DNA of 64,000 bases from CAVSUB01 sp963730995 (GCA_963730995.1 CAVSUB010000001.1:496001-560000); one strand, 5' to 3'. Counted from the first letter of the stretch, positions 37,279 to 47,607 are shown. Program-made: numbers and translations. Notes: generated from the sequence alone by a model not told the origin.

Positions 37279-38325
37279 CTAGAATCTGAGGCGTGACACG
37301 ATCGCATCTCCAGCTTCGCGGGTTCCCAAATTCCCGCCCGCGTCAGCCGTGCATTCGCCCGCGTTAATGGCGGCACGCACGGCAGCGTCGACGGCACGCG
37401 ATTCGTCCACGAGTCCAAGTGTATCGAGCATCAGGGCCGCTGACGAGATCGCGCCGATCGGGTTCGCCACGTTCCTGCCGGCGAAGCGTGGCGCCGATCC
37501 GTGGACCGGCTCGAACATCGACGTCCGGCCCGGGTGCAGATTCCCGGAGGCGGCGAGTCCGAGTCCGCCCTGCAGGCTGGCGCCGAGATCAGTGATGATG
37601 TCGCCGAAAAGGTTGTTGGTGACGATCACCTGGAACTGCCCGGGGTCGAGCACCATGTACATCGCGAGCGCGTCGATGTAGTAGTGCGTGGCCTCGATGT
37701 CGGGATAGAGCGGCGCCACTTCGTTGAACACACGCTGCCACAGCGCGTGGCCCTGCTGCATCGCGTTGCTCTTGTCCGCCATGCAGACCTTCGTGAGATC
37801 GCGCGCCTTCGCGAACTCGAAGGCATGCCGGATGATGCGGTGCACGCCCTTCCAGGTGTTGATCTCTTCCTGGACCGCCACTTCGTCCTCGGTCCCCGCC
37901 TTGAAGCGCCCGCCGACGCCGACGTAGAGCCCCTCGGTGTTCTCTCGAAAGATGACGAAGTGGACGTCTTCGGGGCGCCGGCCTTTGAGTGGACAGAGGC
38001 GCTCGTGGAGAAGGGTGACCGGGCGATAGTTGACGTAGAGATCGAGCTCGAAGCGCGTGCCGAGCAGGATGTCGCGCGCGTGGCGGTTGTCGGGCACGCG
38101 CGGATCGCCCAGCGCACCGATGAAGATCGCGTCGAACCCGCGAAGCAGGTCGTAGCCGTCCGGCGGCATCGTGACGCCTGTCTCGAGGTAGTAGTCGGCG
38201 CCCCAGGGCAGGCGTTCGAGGTCGAGGGGCTTGCTGGAACGACGATTGACGGCCTCGAGCACCTTCACGGCTTCAGCCGTCACCTCTTTGCCTATCCCGT
38301 CCCCCGGGATCACGGCGATCCGCAT
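37279..38325 (-). CDS. isocitrate/isopropylmalate-family decarboxylating dehydrogenase
   Basis: A 348-residue beta-decarboxylating dehydrogenase. The start MRIAVIPGDGIGKEV, the substrate loop IFRENTEGLYVGVGG, the catalytic region DALAMYMVLDPGQFQVIVTNNLFGDIITD and GSAPRFAGRNVANPIGAISSAALML are all intact. RENTEGLY is closer to isocitrate and tartrate dehydrogenases than to LeuB (RELTGGIY-type), so the substrate is left open. The NAD-binding tail lacks the NADP-specific residues I would expect in Icd. The start is ATG 38325. Confidence 0.85.
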   Translation of the reverse strand: MRIAVIPGDGIGKEVTAEAVKVLEAVNRRSSKPLDLERLPWGADYYLETGVTMPPDGYDLLRGFDAIFIGALGDPRVPDNRHARDILLGTRFELDLYVNYRPVTLLHERLCPLKGRRPEDVHFVIFRENTEGLYVGVGGRFKAGTEDEVAVQEEINTWKGVHRIIRHAFEFAKARDLTKVCMADKSNAMQQGHALWQRVFNEVAPLYPDIEATHYYIDALAMYMVLDPGQFQVIVTNNLFGDIITDLGASLQGGLGLAASGNLHPGRTSMFEPVHGSAPRFAGRNVANPIGAISSAALMLDTLGLVDESRAVDAAVRAAINAGECTADAGGNLGTREAGDAIVSRLRF

Positions 38326-38705
38326 GGCTCTCCTTCGGCAGGCGCGCGCAACGCGTTGATCTTACCGTCGTGCAGAAGCGGTCAGATGCGAGAGTAATCG
38401 ATCTCATACAGCTGAGCTGATATTGCCCACATACGATGAGCTCAGTCGAGGGCTCTTACAGATGAGCTCGTTTCGTCACACAATCCACACCATTGGATTC
38501 AAATTGCCGTAGAATCGTGACCAATTGCAGATTCTCGGTGTCCAACACCTTGAAAATCCGGGCAATTTGACCACCTTCCGGTCAGGCACACCGGGTGCTA
38601 TTAAGGCCGGGGCCGCCCCGCCTTTTGGGGCCCTTGCACTTTTGCTTCTTCGTCGTCCGGTGGTCGCAATCGGCCACGTTCTTTTTCTCAGGAGGATCAA
38701 CCCCT
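38326..38705. other. 380-bp leader upstream of the TonB receptor
   Basis: No gene is supported. GAGCTCA/TGAGCTC motifs recur at about 38411-38470 (CAGCTGAGCTG, GATGAGCTCAG, GATGAGCTCG). The region just before the receptor contains GC-rich self-complementary sequence (GGGGCCGCCCCG) and a strong ribosome site. It should contain the promoter of the receptor and of the divergent dehydrogenase. I could not assign hexamers with confidence. Confidence 0.45.
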
Positions 38706-41699
38706 ATGCGTCTACGCACTTGCACGGTGCTGCTCTTCGCGCTGTTCTTCGCCTGGCCGGTGGCGGCTCAGGAAACGCGCGGCTCGATCGAAGGAGTCGT
38801 GAAGGACTCGTCTGGCGCCGTCCTTCCCGGGGCTACCGTCGAGGCCAAGAGTGCGGCCGGCGGTACTCTGATGTCCGTCACGGATACGAATGGCGTTTAC
38901 CGCTTTCCTGTCCTCGATCCCGGCAAGTACCAAGTCACTGTCACGCTGTCCGGCTTCATGCAGACGAAGAGCGCGCCGGTGGAGGTACTCGTCGGCCAGG
39001 TCTTGAAGGTCGATGTGGCGATGAACGTGGCGAGTGTGAGCGAGACCGTTTCGGTGCTCGCCGAGTCGCCGACCATCGACGTCAGGCAGGCGACCGCGGC
39101 CACCAACATTCGCGCCGACGAAATCGATCGGATTCCCAAGGGCCGCGACTTCCAGTCGCTGGTGACCCTCGCGGCGGGCGCCAACATGGAGAGCCGGAGC
39201 GGCGGCATCTCGATCGACGGTGCGTCCGCGGCTGAAAACAAGTGGTACCTCGACGGCATCGACACGACCAACCTCCGCACAGGCGTTTCCGCCACGCCGT
39301 TCCTGACTGATTTCATCTCGGAAGTCCAGGTCAAGTCGTCCGGCTACGCGGCGGAGTTCGGTGGGGCGACCGGCGGCGTGGTCAGCATCATTTCGAAGAG
39401 CGGTTCGAATCAGTTCCGCGGCGAAGGGGGCTTTTACCTCAACAACGATGCCATGAACGGCAGCCTCAGGATGAACAACCCTGCCAATGATGCTGGCGGA
39501 ACCGTCTACAATCGCCGGGAGCTCCGGCTCCTGCTGAACGGACAGAACCTCGCCGAGACCGTGACGTATCCGAAGGACGACTATTCACGGTGGGACCCCC
39601 ACTTCCAGGTCGGCGGCCCCGTGCTGACCGACAAGATGTGGTTCTGGGCGGGCTACACGCCCACGATGGAGGACACCAACCGGACGGTGACATTCCGCTC
39701 GAATCAGCAAACCGGAACGTACGAGAGCAAGGAAACAACACAGAATCTCGTCGGCAATCTCACCTGGCAGATGTCGCAGCCCGCGCGGCTGCGTGTTTCT
39801 GGTCAGTACCGGCCGTACGATCGCGACGGGCTGCTGCCGAACCCCAACGGCACGAACAATCCCGCAACAGTGTTCGCCATCACGAGCAAGCAGCCGAACA
39901 ACACGGCAACCGGCAGCTTCGATTATGTCGGGTCGAACCGGGTCTTCTTCAATACCAAGGTCAACTACCTCGAGTACGACCGGCACGACAACGGCATCCC
40001 GAACGAGATTCGTTACATCTTCGCGGCAGGGTCGAACAACATTTACGAGACCAGGCCGGACATGATTCAGTCGGCCGGCTACACGAACATTCTGACGAAC
40101 CAGCTGATATCGAAGGACAAATACTCGCGAATCGGCTGGACGGGCGACAGCACGTTCTTCGTGAACGCCGCCGGACAGCACACGGTAAAGGGAGGCGTGC
40201 AGTTCGAGCGCATCGAAAACGACGTGGCGAACGTCGAACAGCAGCCCAACGTATCGTTCGGGTGGGACACAACCCGCACGACCCTCGCAGGGGCGGTCGA
40301 GCGCGGGAAGTACGGATACTACTCGTGGCGCACGTTCGGCACTCTCGGCAAGGTGAGCGTCAACAACCTGGGTCTCTTCCTCCAGGACGCCTGGACCGTC
40401 AATAACCGACTCACCATCAATGCAGGGATTCGTACCGAGCGCGAAGACGTTCCGTCTTACCGGCCGAATCTGGCCGGGATCAAGTTCAGCTTCGGAGACA
40501 AATTTGCGCCTCGAGCTGGGTTCGCGTACGACATCAAGGGCAACGGAAAGTGGAAAGCCTATGGTTCATGGGGCGTTTTCTACGACACCATGAAACTGGA
40601 ACTGCCACGCGGTTCGTTCGGTGGCGATGTATGGGTCGAGCACTACTACACGCTCGATACGCTCGACTGGAACACGATTGGGGTCAACGGTGTGTTCCCG
40701 GGCCGGTTCCTCGAGGATGTCGATTACCGCATCCCGTCGAACGATCCGTCCTGCCCTGAGTGCGGAGCGGTCGATCCAAACCTCAAGCCGTTCAAGCAGC
40801 AGGAACTGGTGGGCGGAATCGAGCACGAGCTCGGCAACCGACTCGCCGTCTCCGCCCGGTACGTCCACAAGCAGGTCGATCGCGCGATCGAGGACGTCGG
40901 CGTCGTCGCCCCTGGCCTAGGAGAGGTGTTTTACATAGCCAATCCGGGCGAGGGCGTCGCGACGACGATCGATGCGACTGATTGCCCGACCTGCCCGGGC
41001 CTGCCAAAAATACGACGCGACTACGACGCCATGGAATTGAAGCTCACTCGTCGCTTCGCCAACAACTGGTCTGGCGGTATCAGCTATACCTTGAGCCGCC
41101 TGTACGGCAACTACCCTGGACTCGCGAGCTCGGACGAAATCGCGCGCGTTGCGCCGAACGTCACTCGCCTGTTCGACGGACTGGTCATGGCGTTCAAGCC
41201 GGGTGGAGAACCGGTGTACGGCCTCCTCAATACGGATCGGCCGAACCAGTTCAAACTCAATGGCGTGTACGTTCTCAAGAGCCAGACAACCCTTGCCGCC
41301 GTCTTCCGGGCGGCGAGCGGCATCCCAATCACGCGGCAGGTCAACATGATCAGCTCGCTGCCGGTCTTCTACAACGGCCGATTGAGCGACGGCCGCACAC
41401 CCTGGCTGACGCTGACGGACATGAGCGTACAGCAGGACATCCCGATGCCGGGCAGCCGAGTCAAAGGCCAGCTCAGCTTGAACGTGTTGAACCTGTTCGA
41501 TCAGAGCGGTGTCGTTGATGTGTTCCGCGTCCAGACGAGGGAGAATCTCCCGGTGCCTCTGGAGACCTTCTTCGCAGGGTTCGACGTTCAACAGCGAATC
41601 GCGAACACTCCCGGGATCCGCATCGATCCGCGGTTCCTCCAGGACAGTGCATGGCAGGCGGCGCGTGAAATCCGCTTCGGGGTCAAGCTGATTTTCTAG
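38706..41699 (+). CDS. TonB-dependent receptor, Oar-like
   Basis: A 997-residue outer-membrane receptor. A signal peptide (1 to about 22, LFALFFAWPVAAQ) is followed by a carboxypeptidase-regulatory-like domain (GSIEGVVKDSSGAVLPGATVEAKS), a plug (DFQSLVTLAAGANMES, then YAAEFGGATGGVVSIISKSG) and a long barrel ending AREIRFGVKLIF with a terminal aromatic residue. Large families of such Oar-like receptors are typical of Acidobacteriota. GGAGG at 38691-38695 is placed 10 nt before the ATG. A strong intrinsic terminator follows the stop, so it is probably monocistronic. The ligand is unknown. Confidence 0.9.
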   Translation: MRLRTCTVLLFALFFAWPVAAQETRGSIEGVVKDSSGAVLPGATVEAKSAAGGTLMSVTDTNGVYRFPVLDPGKYQVTVTLSGFMQTKSAPVEVLVGQVLKVDVAMNVASVSETVSVLAESPTIDVRQATAATNIRADEIDRIPKGRDFQSLVTLAAGANMESRSGGISIDGASAAENKWYLDGIDTTNLRTGVSATPFLTDFISEVQVKSSGYAAEFGGATGGVVSIISKSGSNQFRGEGGFYLNNDAMNGSLRMNNPANDAGGTVYNRRELRLLLNGQNLAETVTYPKDDYSRWDPHFQVGGPVLTDKMWFWAGYTPTMEDTNRTVTFRSNQQTGTYESKETTQNLVGNLTWQMSQPARLRVSGQYRPYDRDGLLPNPNGTNNPATVFAITSKQPNNTATGSFDYVGSNRVFFNTKVNYLEYDRHDNGIPNEIRYIFAAGSNNIYETRPDMIQSAGYTNILTNQLISKDKYSRIGWTGDSTFFVNAAGQHTVKGGVQFERIENDVANVEQQPNVSFGWDTTRTTLAGAVERGKYGYYSWRTFGTLGKVSVNNLGLFLQDAWTVNNRLTINAGIRTEREDVPSYRPNLAGIKFSFGDKFAPRAGFAYDIKGNGKWKAYGSWGVFYDTMKLELPRGSFGGDVWVEHYYTLDTLDWNTIGVNGVFPGRFLEDVDYRIPSNDPSCPECGAVDPNLKPFKQQELVGGIEHELGNRLAVSARYVHKQVDRAIEDVGVVAPGLGEVFYIANPGEGVATTIDATDCPTCPGLPKIRRDYDAMELKLTRRFANNWSGGISYTLSRLYGNYPGLASSDEIARVAPNVTRLFDGLVMAFKPGGEPVYGLLNTDRPNQFKLNGVYVLKSQTTLAAVFRAASGIPITRQVNMISSLPVFYNGRLSDGRTPWLTLTDMSVQQDIPMPGSRVKGQLSLNVLNLFDQSGVVDVFRVQTRENLPVPLETFFAGFDVQQRIANTPGIRIDPRFLQDSAWQAAREIRFGVKLIF

Positions 41700-41725
41700 T
41701 CAGCTGACTCCAGCGAGTACTCTGA

Positions 41726-41762
41726 CGCCCCGCAGACCTCGAGGTTTGCGGGGCGTTTTTTT
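41726..41762 (+). terminator. intrinsic terminator of the TonB receptor gene
   Basis: A 13-bp stem (CGCCCCGCAGACC / GGTTTGCGGGGCG, one G-T pair) with loop TCGA is followed by seven T. It starts 27 nt after the receptor stop. It is the clearest terminator in the window. Confidence 0.93.
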
Positions 41763-41776
41763 GTGCCTCTCGATCA

Positions 41777-43786
41777 ATGGCCCGCAGATCGCACCAACGC
41801 CGGACACAGCCGAAGGCCCAGCAGCCCCGCTCGATCGGGGAGCGTCCTCCCTTTCCCCGAAGTCCCGCGGACAAACGGACTCGCGCATTGTGGTGGACCG
41901 TCGCCATCACTGCGCTCGTGCTCTTGCTGACCATCGATGATCGCTATCCGGGCGCAATTGCCGACGGACGGCAGATGGCGTGGACTGCAATCGCCATCAC
42001 GGAGACCAGGCAGCTCGGACAGGCGCGTGGACGCGACTTCACGTGGCCAAGAGATCAAGGTGACGCCGTATCGCGCTACGGGATGGGCATGAGCCTCGCG
42101 CAACTCCCCGCAGCGTGGATGGCCCCCAGGATAGAGGCTCGACTCGGCCCCGGAGCGTCACAGCCGCTGTTCCTGATCGTCCCCTTCCTCTGCGTGTGCG
42201 CAGCGGCGGCCGCTGCAGGCTGGATCGCTCTCGGTCTTGGCCTCAGCGCAGGCGGCGTGGCCGCCGCGGTACTGCTGACGGGACTCGGCTCTCCTCTTGG
42301 GTCCTACGCATCACTCGATCTGTCAGAGCCGCTCCAATCGGCCGCACTCGCGCTCGCGGTCGCGTGTGCGCTTGCAACAAGTCAGCCGAACGTTACGAAG
42401 CGCGCGGCACTGCGCTGCGCGTTCCTGGCGGGCTTCGCCGCGGGCGTTGCGATCCTCACGAAATCCAGCCTCTGGGTCGCCGCCCCGTTCGCGTTGCTGC
42501 CGCTGGTGCGAGCGGACGCGCCCGTGGGGCTGCGTGCCAGGATCCTCTGTGCGCTCGCGGGGCTCGCCGTGCCGGTTGGCGGCTGGATCCATTTCGAGCT
42601 CTCGCGGTTCGGACGTCTGTTCGCATCCTACGGTGGCGAGGGCTTCACGCATCCGCTCCTGGATGGATTGTGGAGGCTGCTGGTCGGTCCGAATCGAGGC
42701 CTGCTCCTGTATTTCCCGGCACTTGCGATCGCCGTTGCGGCGCTCGCATTCTGCTATCGCGGACCGTCGAGTCGGTCCCGATCCGCAGTTATCGCGTCGA
42801 TTGGCATCTTCACGGTCCTCCTCGTCGTCGCAGCTTGCTGGTGGGCATGGCATGGCCTCTGGGGATGGGGACCGCGATTCCTCGTCCCGGCGCTCCCTCC
42901 CCTGGCTGCCTCTGCGGCGGTGGCCCTCGATCGCTGGCGCCCACCGGTCCGCTACACGGTGGTCGTCGTCAGCATGCTCGTCAATTTGCCTGGGCTCCTC
43001 CAGAATGCCGCGCCCGTGACCCTCTTCGTCGCCGCGTGCCAGTGGCCGACGGCTGGGGCGGCTCTTGCGGAGTCGCTTGCCGGGTACGCTCGACGCACCG
43101 AGCCGAATGGCACGTATCGCATCGCCCCGGAACAAGTCCTCGAAGCGACGCCGCAAGCGTCTCCATTCCTCGTCTTTCGATGGTTTGCCCGAGCTTCACG
43201 AGGGGAAACCGCAGAACAGAGAACCCAGATGCTCGGAGCGCCTCCGTGGATTCAATCGCGGCCGGACATCAGCTGCCAGAACTCGACAACAAACGATCTG
43301 GAGGCGCGACTGCGGGCACGACCGGGATGGCCCATGTGGGGACGAGGCTTCTGGCCCGATCGGGATGCTCCCGGCTTCCCGGGAGTCTACGACGAGGGGC
43401 TGCTCGATCAGGTGGTACGCGCACAGCAGGTCGGGCGCGGCGACCTTGCGCTGACGTTGTCACGAAAGCTCGGTCAACTCCGTCCTGGTGGCGAGGCGGA
43501 TGCGCGAATTCTCGAAAGCCTTCGAATGCTCAAGAGGCGAACGGAGGCGGTGGACTACTTGTCCGGGCTCTCCCGCGAGCGGCGATCGGAACCGGAAATC
43601 AATGTCGTCCTCGCGCTCTTCGAGCGCGACGCGGGGAGGGAGGAACTGGCGAGAGGCCTTCTGGGCAGCGTCGTCCAGTTCTTTCCAGGAACTCCAGCCG
43701 CACGCGCCGTCGCGGCGCCCCTCAAAGACTGGCCGCGTGATTTGAATACGATGACGGCGAGCGGGACGGATCAGGCTGGTCGATGA
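41777..43786 (+). CDS. polytopic membrane protein with C-terminal repeat-like domain
   Basis: A 669-residue protein. A basic N-terminus (MARRSHQRRTQ) is followed by about ten hydrophobic segments between residues 35 and 430. A soluble C-terminal half follows, whose last 130 residues form helical pairs resembling TPRs (RGDLALTLSRKLGQL; ILESLRMLKRRTEAVDYL). The membrane part, with an early acidic residue in the first loop (TIDDRYPG), recalls GT-C-type mannosyltransferase-like proteins, but no decisive motif is seen. The ATG is 15 nt after the terminator T-run, with no clear ribosome site. Confidence 0.65.
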   Translation: MARRSHQRRTQPKAQQPRSIGERPPFPRSPADKRTRALWWTVAITALVLLLTIDDRYPGAIADGRQMAWTAIAITETRQLGQARGRDFTWPRDQGDAVSRYGMGMSLAQLPAAWMAPRIEARLGPGASQPLFLIVPFLCVCAAAAAAGWIALGLGLSAGGVAAAVLLTGLGSPLGSYASLDLSEPLQSAALALAVACALATSQPNVTKRAALRCAFLAGFAAGVAILTKSSLWVAAPFALLPLVRADAPVGLRARILCALAGLAVPVGGWIHFELSRFGRLFASYGGEGFTHPLLDGLWRLLVGPNRGLLLYFPALAIAVAALAFCYRGPSSRSRSAVIASIGIFTVLLVVAACWWAWHGLWGWGPRFLVPALPPLAASAAVALDRWRPPVRYTVVVVSMLVNLPGLLQNAAPVTLFVAACQWPTAGAALAESLAGYARRTEPNGTYRIAPEQVLEATPQASPFLVFRWFARASRGETAEQRTQMLGAPPWIQSRPDISCQNSTTNDLEARLRARPGWPMWGRGFWPDRDAPGFPGVYDEGLLDQVVRAQQVGRGDLALTLSRKLGQLRPGGEADARILESLRMLKRRTEAVDYLSGLSRERRSEPEINVVLALFERDAGREELARGLLGSVVQFFPGTPAARAVAAPLKDWPRDLNTMTASGTDQAGR

Positions 43787-43915
43787 AGCCGGCGGCAGAG
43801 GCTCGAGACCGTCGGATTGCTGGCGACCCGGAGCCTCACCGCGTCTTCGGGAGGTTGTGCACACTGTGCACATTGTCAACGGCCGTCGGCTGCGCGTTGC
43901 GGTCGAGGGTATTCG

Positions 43916-46522
43916 CTAACGCGCCCGAACGGGCGCAATCTGCACCAGCAGCGCATCCAGATCGGAGGCGGTGAACGGCTTCGCGAGCAAGGCCACGTGC
44001 GCCGTCTCCTCGAGAGGCAGCATCGCCCCCATGTCGCCGGTGATGAAGATGAAGCCGGGCGAGCTTTCGGCGTGCGCAGCGCGGACGCGCCGATGGAGCG
44101 CGACGCCGCCGCCGTCCGGCATCCGCACGTCACAGATCACGAGTCCCGGCTTGAAGCTCGCGACCAGCGCCAGCGCCTCCTCTACCGTCGTCGCTTCCGC
44201 CACCTCGTAGCCGCGTCTCGCCAGGAGGCGCCCGAGCAGACGGCGGATCGGCTCTTCGTCATCGACCACCAGCACCCTGGTCGGCGCGGTGCTGGCCGTG
44301 GGCGTCCGAACCGGCGGGACCGGCGGGAATTGATGCGCCGGCAGCGTCAGACGGAAACACGCGCCGACGGCACTGTCGCACGTCTCGAGCGAGCCTCCGT
44401 GCGAGGCGGCGATGCCGTGCGAGATTGACAGGCCGAGTCCGGTACCCTCGCCCATTTCCTTCGTCGTGAAGAACGGCTCGAAGATCCGTCCCTTCAACTC
44501 CGGCCTGATCCCTGGCCCGTCGTCGAGGATATCGACGATCTGGCGGTCCGCGAGGTGCATGGTGCGGATGATGATCATTCCGTGCCCGGAGAGCGACTCG
44601 ATGGCCTGTTCGGCGTTGAGGAGCAGGTTCAGGACGACCTGCTGGATTTCCTCGCGATCGACCAGCACGGGCAGCGTCTCGGACGTGCACTGCACGAGCA
44701 GGTTGATGTTCTGCTGATGGAGGTGGTATTCGCGGAGCTCCGCCGTCTGCTTCACGAGGTAGTTGAGATCGGCGGGAACGCGGTTGGGAGCGGTGCGTCG
44801 GACGAAGGACAGCAGGTTACGGACGATGTGGCCGGCTCGGCCGGCTTCGCGCCGCACGATCTCGAGATCGCGGCGCATGAGCGCGCGGTCCGCGTGGTCG
44901 TCGAGCAGCAGTTCCACGCAGCCGACGATCGCCTGCAGCGGATTGTTGATCTCGTGCGCGACGCCGGCGACCAGCTCGCCCACGGCCGACAGACGCTCGC
45001 TGTGCACGAGCTGATCGCGAAGCTTCAGCTCCTCGGTCACGTCACGCTCGACCGCGACGAAGTGGGTGATCGCGCCGTCCCCGTTGCGCAGCGCGACGAC
45101 GGTGCACGACGAGGCGAACGCCGAACCGTCGCGCCGGCGTCGGCGCAGCGTGCCGCGCCAGACGCCGTGATCGCGGAGCTCTGGCGGAATGTGGTCGAGA
45201 AACGACACGAGGGGAGTCTCGAGCGGCTGCGGAAACTTGAGCGACGAGAGCTCGCGGCGGTTGAACCCCACCGCGCGCTGGAAGGCGTCGTTCGCGTACT
45301 CGACGGAACCGTCGGCGCGGGCGATCACGATCAGATCGCCGGTTTGCTCCGTCGCGGCCACCAGCAACCGGGCCCACGCGTCCGCGCGCTTCAGCTGACC
45401 GCGCTGTACGACGAGGCGCAGCGTGAGCAGGCCGAGCCCGCCGACGGTGGCCATCCCGGTCAGGAGCGCGCGAAACGAGGCGGCTTCCGGATCGGCGGAT
45501 ACAAGCGGCGAGGCGGCGTACCCGATCGCCGGGATCAGCAGCACCGGCATCGCAGAGAGCATGGCGAACGTGAGGCCCGACGGACGATCCTCGGCGTCGT
45601 CGGCCTCCGCGACGTCGGGCGACGCCGGTGCCTCGCTGGCGGCCCAGGCGTAGAAGAGATACGGAACGATCCACGCAAAATCGTAGAGCGTCCCGACGTG
45701 ATACCGGCCGTCGGCAATCGCGCTGCTCGTCGCCATCCGGAGTACCGCGCCAATCGTGACGCCTATGGCGAGACGCCGATACGTTGGCCCCCAGGCCGTC
45801 TTACGCGTGACGTACGCGGCAGTGCACATTCCGCCCATGAGCACGAAGCGGAACACCTGCACGCTCGTGAGGAGCGCGCGGGTGGCGCCGGCCCCGTTGG
45901 TGACGTCAGGGATGAGGACGAAGTACGCGTAGACGAAACCGGTGAGGAGCCCGTAACTGGCGACGTCGACTCCGACGGCGCCCGTCGCGTGCTGGCGCAC
46001 GCCACGCTGCGGCCGGGCGACCAGCGCGAGCAACGGAGCCGCGCCCCCGCTCAGCGAGAAGACCGTATGCCATGCCAGCCACCCGGGACGGGGGCCGACG
46101 ATCTCGGCGTAGCTCCAGCCGATGTGCCCGAGAATCCAGATCGCCATGCCGGCGGCGAACGTGTCCCAGAACAGGCGCTGACATCCGGCCCAGTGCTTGC
46201 GGCGCCGGTTGATCGTGAGGATCACGAGCGCGGCCGAGCACACGACCGCCGCATTGCCGAACAGCGACAACGCAAGACCATTCCGGTCCAGCGTCGCGCC
46301 GGCCAGCAAGTACAGAATCACATAGGCGACTCCGAACGTCAGTTGGCCCAAGATATGTGCTGGAAGGCCGTCACTGTAGCACGGTCCGGGCGGCCGCCAA
46401 AATGTAGCGCTCCAACCCAAACCACGCCGCTGCTCTACCCCAGCGTCATATATCGGTACATTCACTTCGATGCGATACCGATCGACGCACGACTTGCCTC
46501 GAGGGAAGCCGACGGCCGACAT
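43916..46522 (-). CDS. hybrid sensor histidine kinase with multi-TM N-terminus, PAS and receiver
   Basis: About 820-868 residues. Order: seven or eight hydrophobic segments (about 50-385), a PAS domain (LLVAATEQTGDLIVIARADG...), HisKA with the phospho-accepting histidine in VAGVAHEINNPLQAIVG, an HATPase domain (DDGPGIRPELKGRIFEPFFTTK, GTGLGLSISHGI), and a C-terminal receiver (VLVVDDEEPIRRLL, acceptor Asp in VICDVRMPDG). The membrane-sensor-plus-PAS layout resembles PrsK-type kinases of polysaccharide loci. The true start is uncertain: the first 45 residues are unconserved, and a TTG at 46351 or a GTG upstream of it are candidates. It is divergent from the response regulator at 46711. Confidence 0.85.
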   Translation of the reverse strand: MSAVGFPRGKSCVDRYRIEVNVPIYDAGVEQRRGLGWSATFWRPPGPCYSDGLPAHILGQLTFGVAYVILYLLAGATLDRNGLALSLFGNAAVVCSAALVILTINRRRKHWAGCQRLFWDTFAAGMAIWILGHIGWSYAEIVGPRPGWLAWHTVFSLSGGAAPLLALVARPQRGVRQHATGAVGVDVASYGLLTGFVYAYFVLIPDVTNGAGATRALLTSVQVFRFVLMGGMCTAAYVTRKTAWGPTYRRLAIGVTIGAVLRMATSSAIADGRYHVGTLYDFAWIVPYLFYAWAASEAPASPDVAEADDAEDRPSGLTFAMLSAMPVLLIPAIGYAASPLVSADPEAASFRALLTGMATVGGLGLLTLRLVVQRGQLKRADAWARLLVAATEQTGDLIVIARADGSVEYANDAFQRAVGFNRRELSSLKFPQPLETPLVSFLDHIPPELRDHGVWRGTLRRRRRDGSAFASSCTVVALRNGDGAITHFVAVERDVTEELKLRDQLVHSERLSAVGELVAGVAHEINNPLQAIVGCVELLLDDHADRALMRRDLEIVRREAGRAGHIVRNLLSFVRRTAPNRVPADLNYLVKQTAELREYHLHQQNINLLVQCTSETLPVLVDREEIQQVVLNLLLNAEQAIESLSGHGMIIIRTMHLADRQIVDILDDGPGIRPELKGRIFEPFFTTKEMGEGTGLGLSISHGIAASHGGSLETCDSAVGACFRLTLPAHQFPPVPPVRTPTASTAPTRVLVVDDEEPIRRLLGRLLARRGYEVAEATTVEEALALVASFKPGLVICDVRMPDGGGVALHRRVRAAHAESSPGFIFITGDMGAMLPLEETAHVALLAKPFTASDLDALLVQIAPVRAR

Positions 46523-46710
46523 TCGCTCCGATGAACGCCTTGGCCGGCGACAACGGAGAGATTATACCGGCGCCCGACGAACGAGAGGCTCACTAAAGAC
46601 GCGCCTTGGGCGGCCGATTACGAGACTGAATTGTGTAGTCGAGCGGGCATGCCGGGCTCCCTAAGCTGCGGCCGGCTCCCTGTCTCTATTGCTCGACTGG
46701 ACGTACTCGA

Positions 46711-47178
46711 ATGAACGTACTGATCTGTGAAGATGACGCGACTACCCGCCTGCTGCTCAAGAGCATGCTGAAAAAGGCGATGCCCTGCGAGGTCGCTGAA
46801 GTTCCGAACGGTGTTGAAGCGCTGGCGCTCCTTCGCAAGAAGACGTTCGATCTGCTTCTCCTGGACCTCATGATGCCGATCATGGGCGGGCAGGACACGC
46901 TCCGCTGGATCCGGCAGACGCCGAGCCTCCAGGAGCTCCAGGTAATCGTGCTCAGCGGTGAGAACGACGCGTACCAGGTGAAGGAGATCGTGACTCTGGG
47001 CGTGGTCGACTTTCTTCTCAAGCCGGTGAGCGATCCACGGACCCAGGTCCGGCTGCTGAGTGCGCTGGCAAAGCTGAAGTCGCCCCCGCGCAAGAACACG
47101 GCGGGAACGGGTGACGAATCCGCTCCATCTGACAAGGCCGCACACGCGTCCACGATGGATTCCGCGGCGTCAGACTAG
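46711..47178 (+). CDS. single-domain response regulator
   Basis: A 155-residue protein: one receiver domain with acidic pocket E7-D8-D9, acceptor D52 (LLLDLMMP), S82 and K104 (LLKPVSD). A disordered tail of about 35 residues (KNTAGTGDESAPSDKAAHAS) follows. There is no output domain, so it acts by protein contact, like CheY or Spo0F. It is divergent from the hybrid kinase, a likely partner. No good ribosome site is seen. Confidence 0.88.
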   Translation: MNVLICEDDATTRLLLKSMLKKAMPCEVAEVPNGVEALALLRKKTFDLLLLDLMMPIMGGQDTLRWIRQTPSLQELQVIVLSGENDAYQVKEIVTLGVVDFLLKPVSDPRTQVRLLSALAKLKSPPRKNTAGTGDESAPSDKAAHASTMDSAASD

Positions 47179-47196
47179 GAAGGACAGGAACGAGAC

Positions 47197-47607
47197 TTAG
47201 CGGCGCGAATCGGGTCTGATGTGTTCGAGGTAGTCGCCCGACGCGATGCGCGAGGCATGGCCAAGCGGCGCGTTGTAGAAGTACACCCAGGCCGCAACCT
47301 GACGCCCGTCGGTCAGTCCCACCTCTGTGCGATCCCTCGTATACAGGCTCTGGTCGGGATGCCCGGGCCGGTAGCCCTCGATTTCGTCCAACACCGGCAG
47401 CACCGCGTCAGGATCGATCGCCTCGTAGAGCTCTCCCAGCACTTTGCCGTCGGGGGCGGGCACTGCGGCCGGATAGAGTCCCAGGTCGAACAGGGCCGCG
47501 CGAATCGTGCCCCTCCCGACGAAGGTCAATTTGCTGTCGATGTCGGCTCGTCGCCGGCGATCGAAGCCCGCCATCAGGGTGCCGTAGAAGAAAACCAGAT
47601 CGGCCAC
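47197..47607 (-). CDS. gamma-glutamylcyclotransferase-like (AIG2) protein
   Basis: A 136-residue protein starting at GTG 47607 (VADLVFFYGTLMAGFDRR). FYGTLM at the start and VLDEIEGYRPGHPDQSLYTRD with the catalytic-type Glu in DEIEGY are the family signatures. The fold cyclises gamma-glutamyl amines or peptides. The open frame back to 47877 runs through the next gene's terminator and is not credible. It converges on the response regulator, with 18 nt between the stops. Confidence 0.8.
   Translation of the reverse strand: MADLVFFYGTLMAGFDRRRRADIDSKLTFVGRGTIRAALFDLGLYPAAVPAPDGKVLGELYEAIDPDAVLPVLDEIEGYRPGHPDQSLYTRDRTEVGLTDGRQVAAWVYFYNAPLGHASRIASGDYLEHIRPDSRR

Noticed and set aside
44555..46534. 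659-residue plus-strand open frame opposite the histidine kinase
   Set aside because: It is an antisense shadow of a well-conserved kinase, with a composition rich in His/Arg/Glu and no domain.
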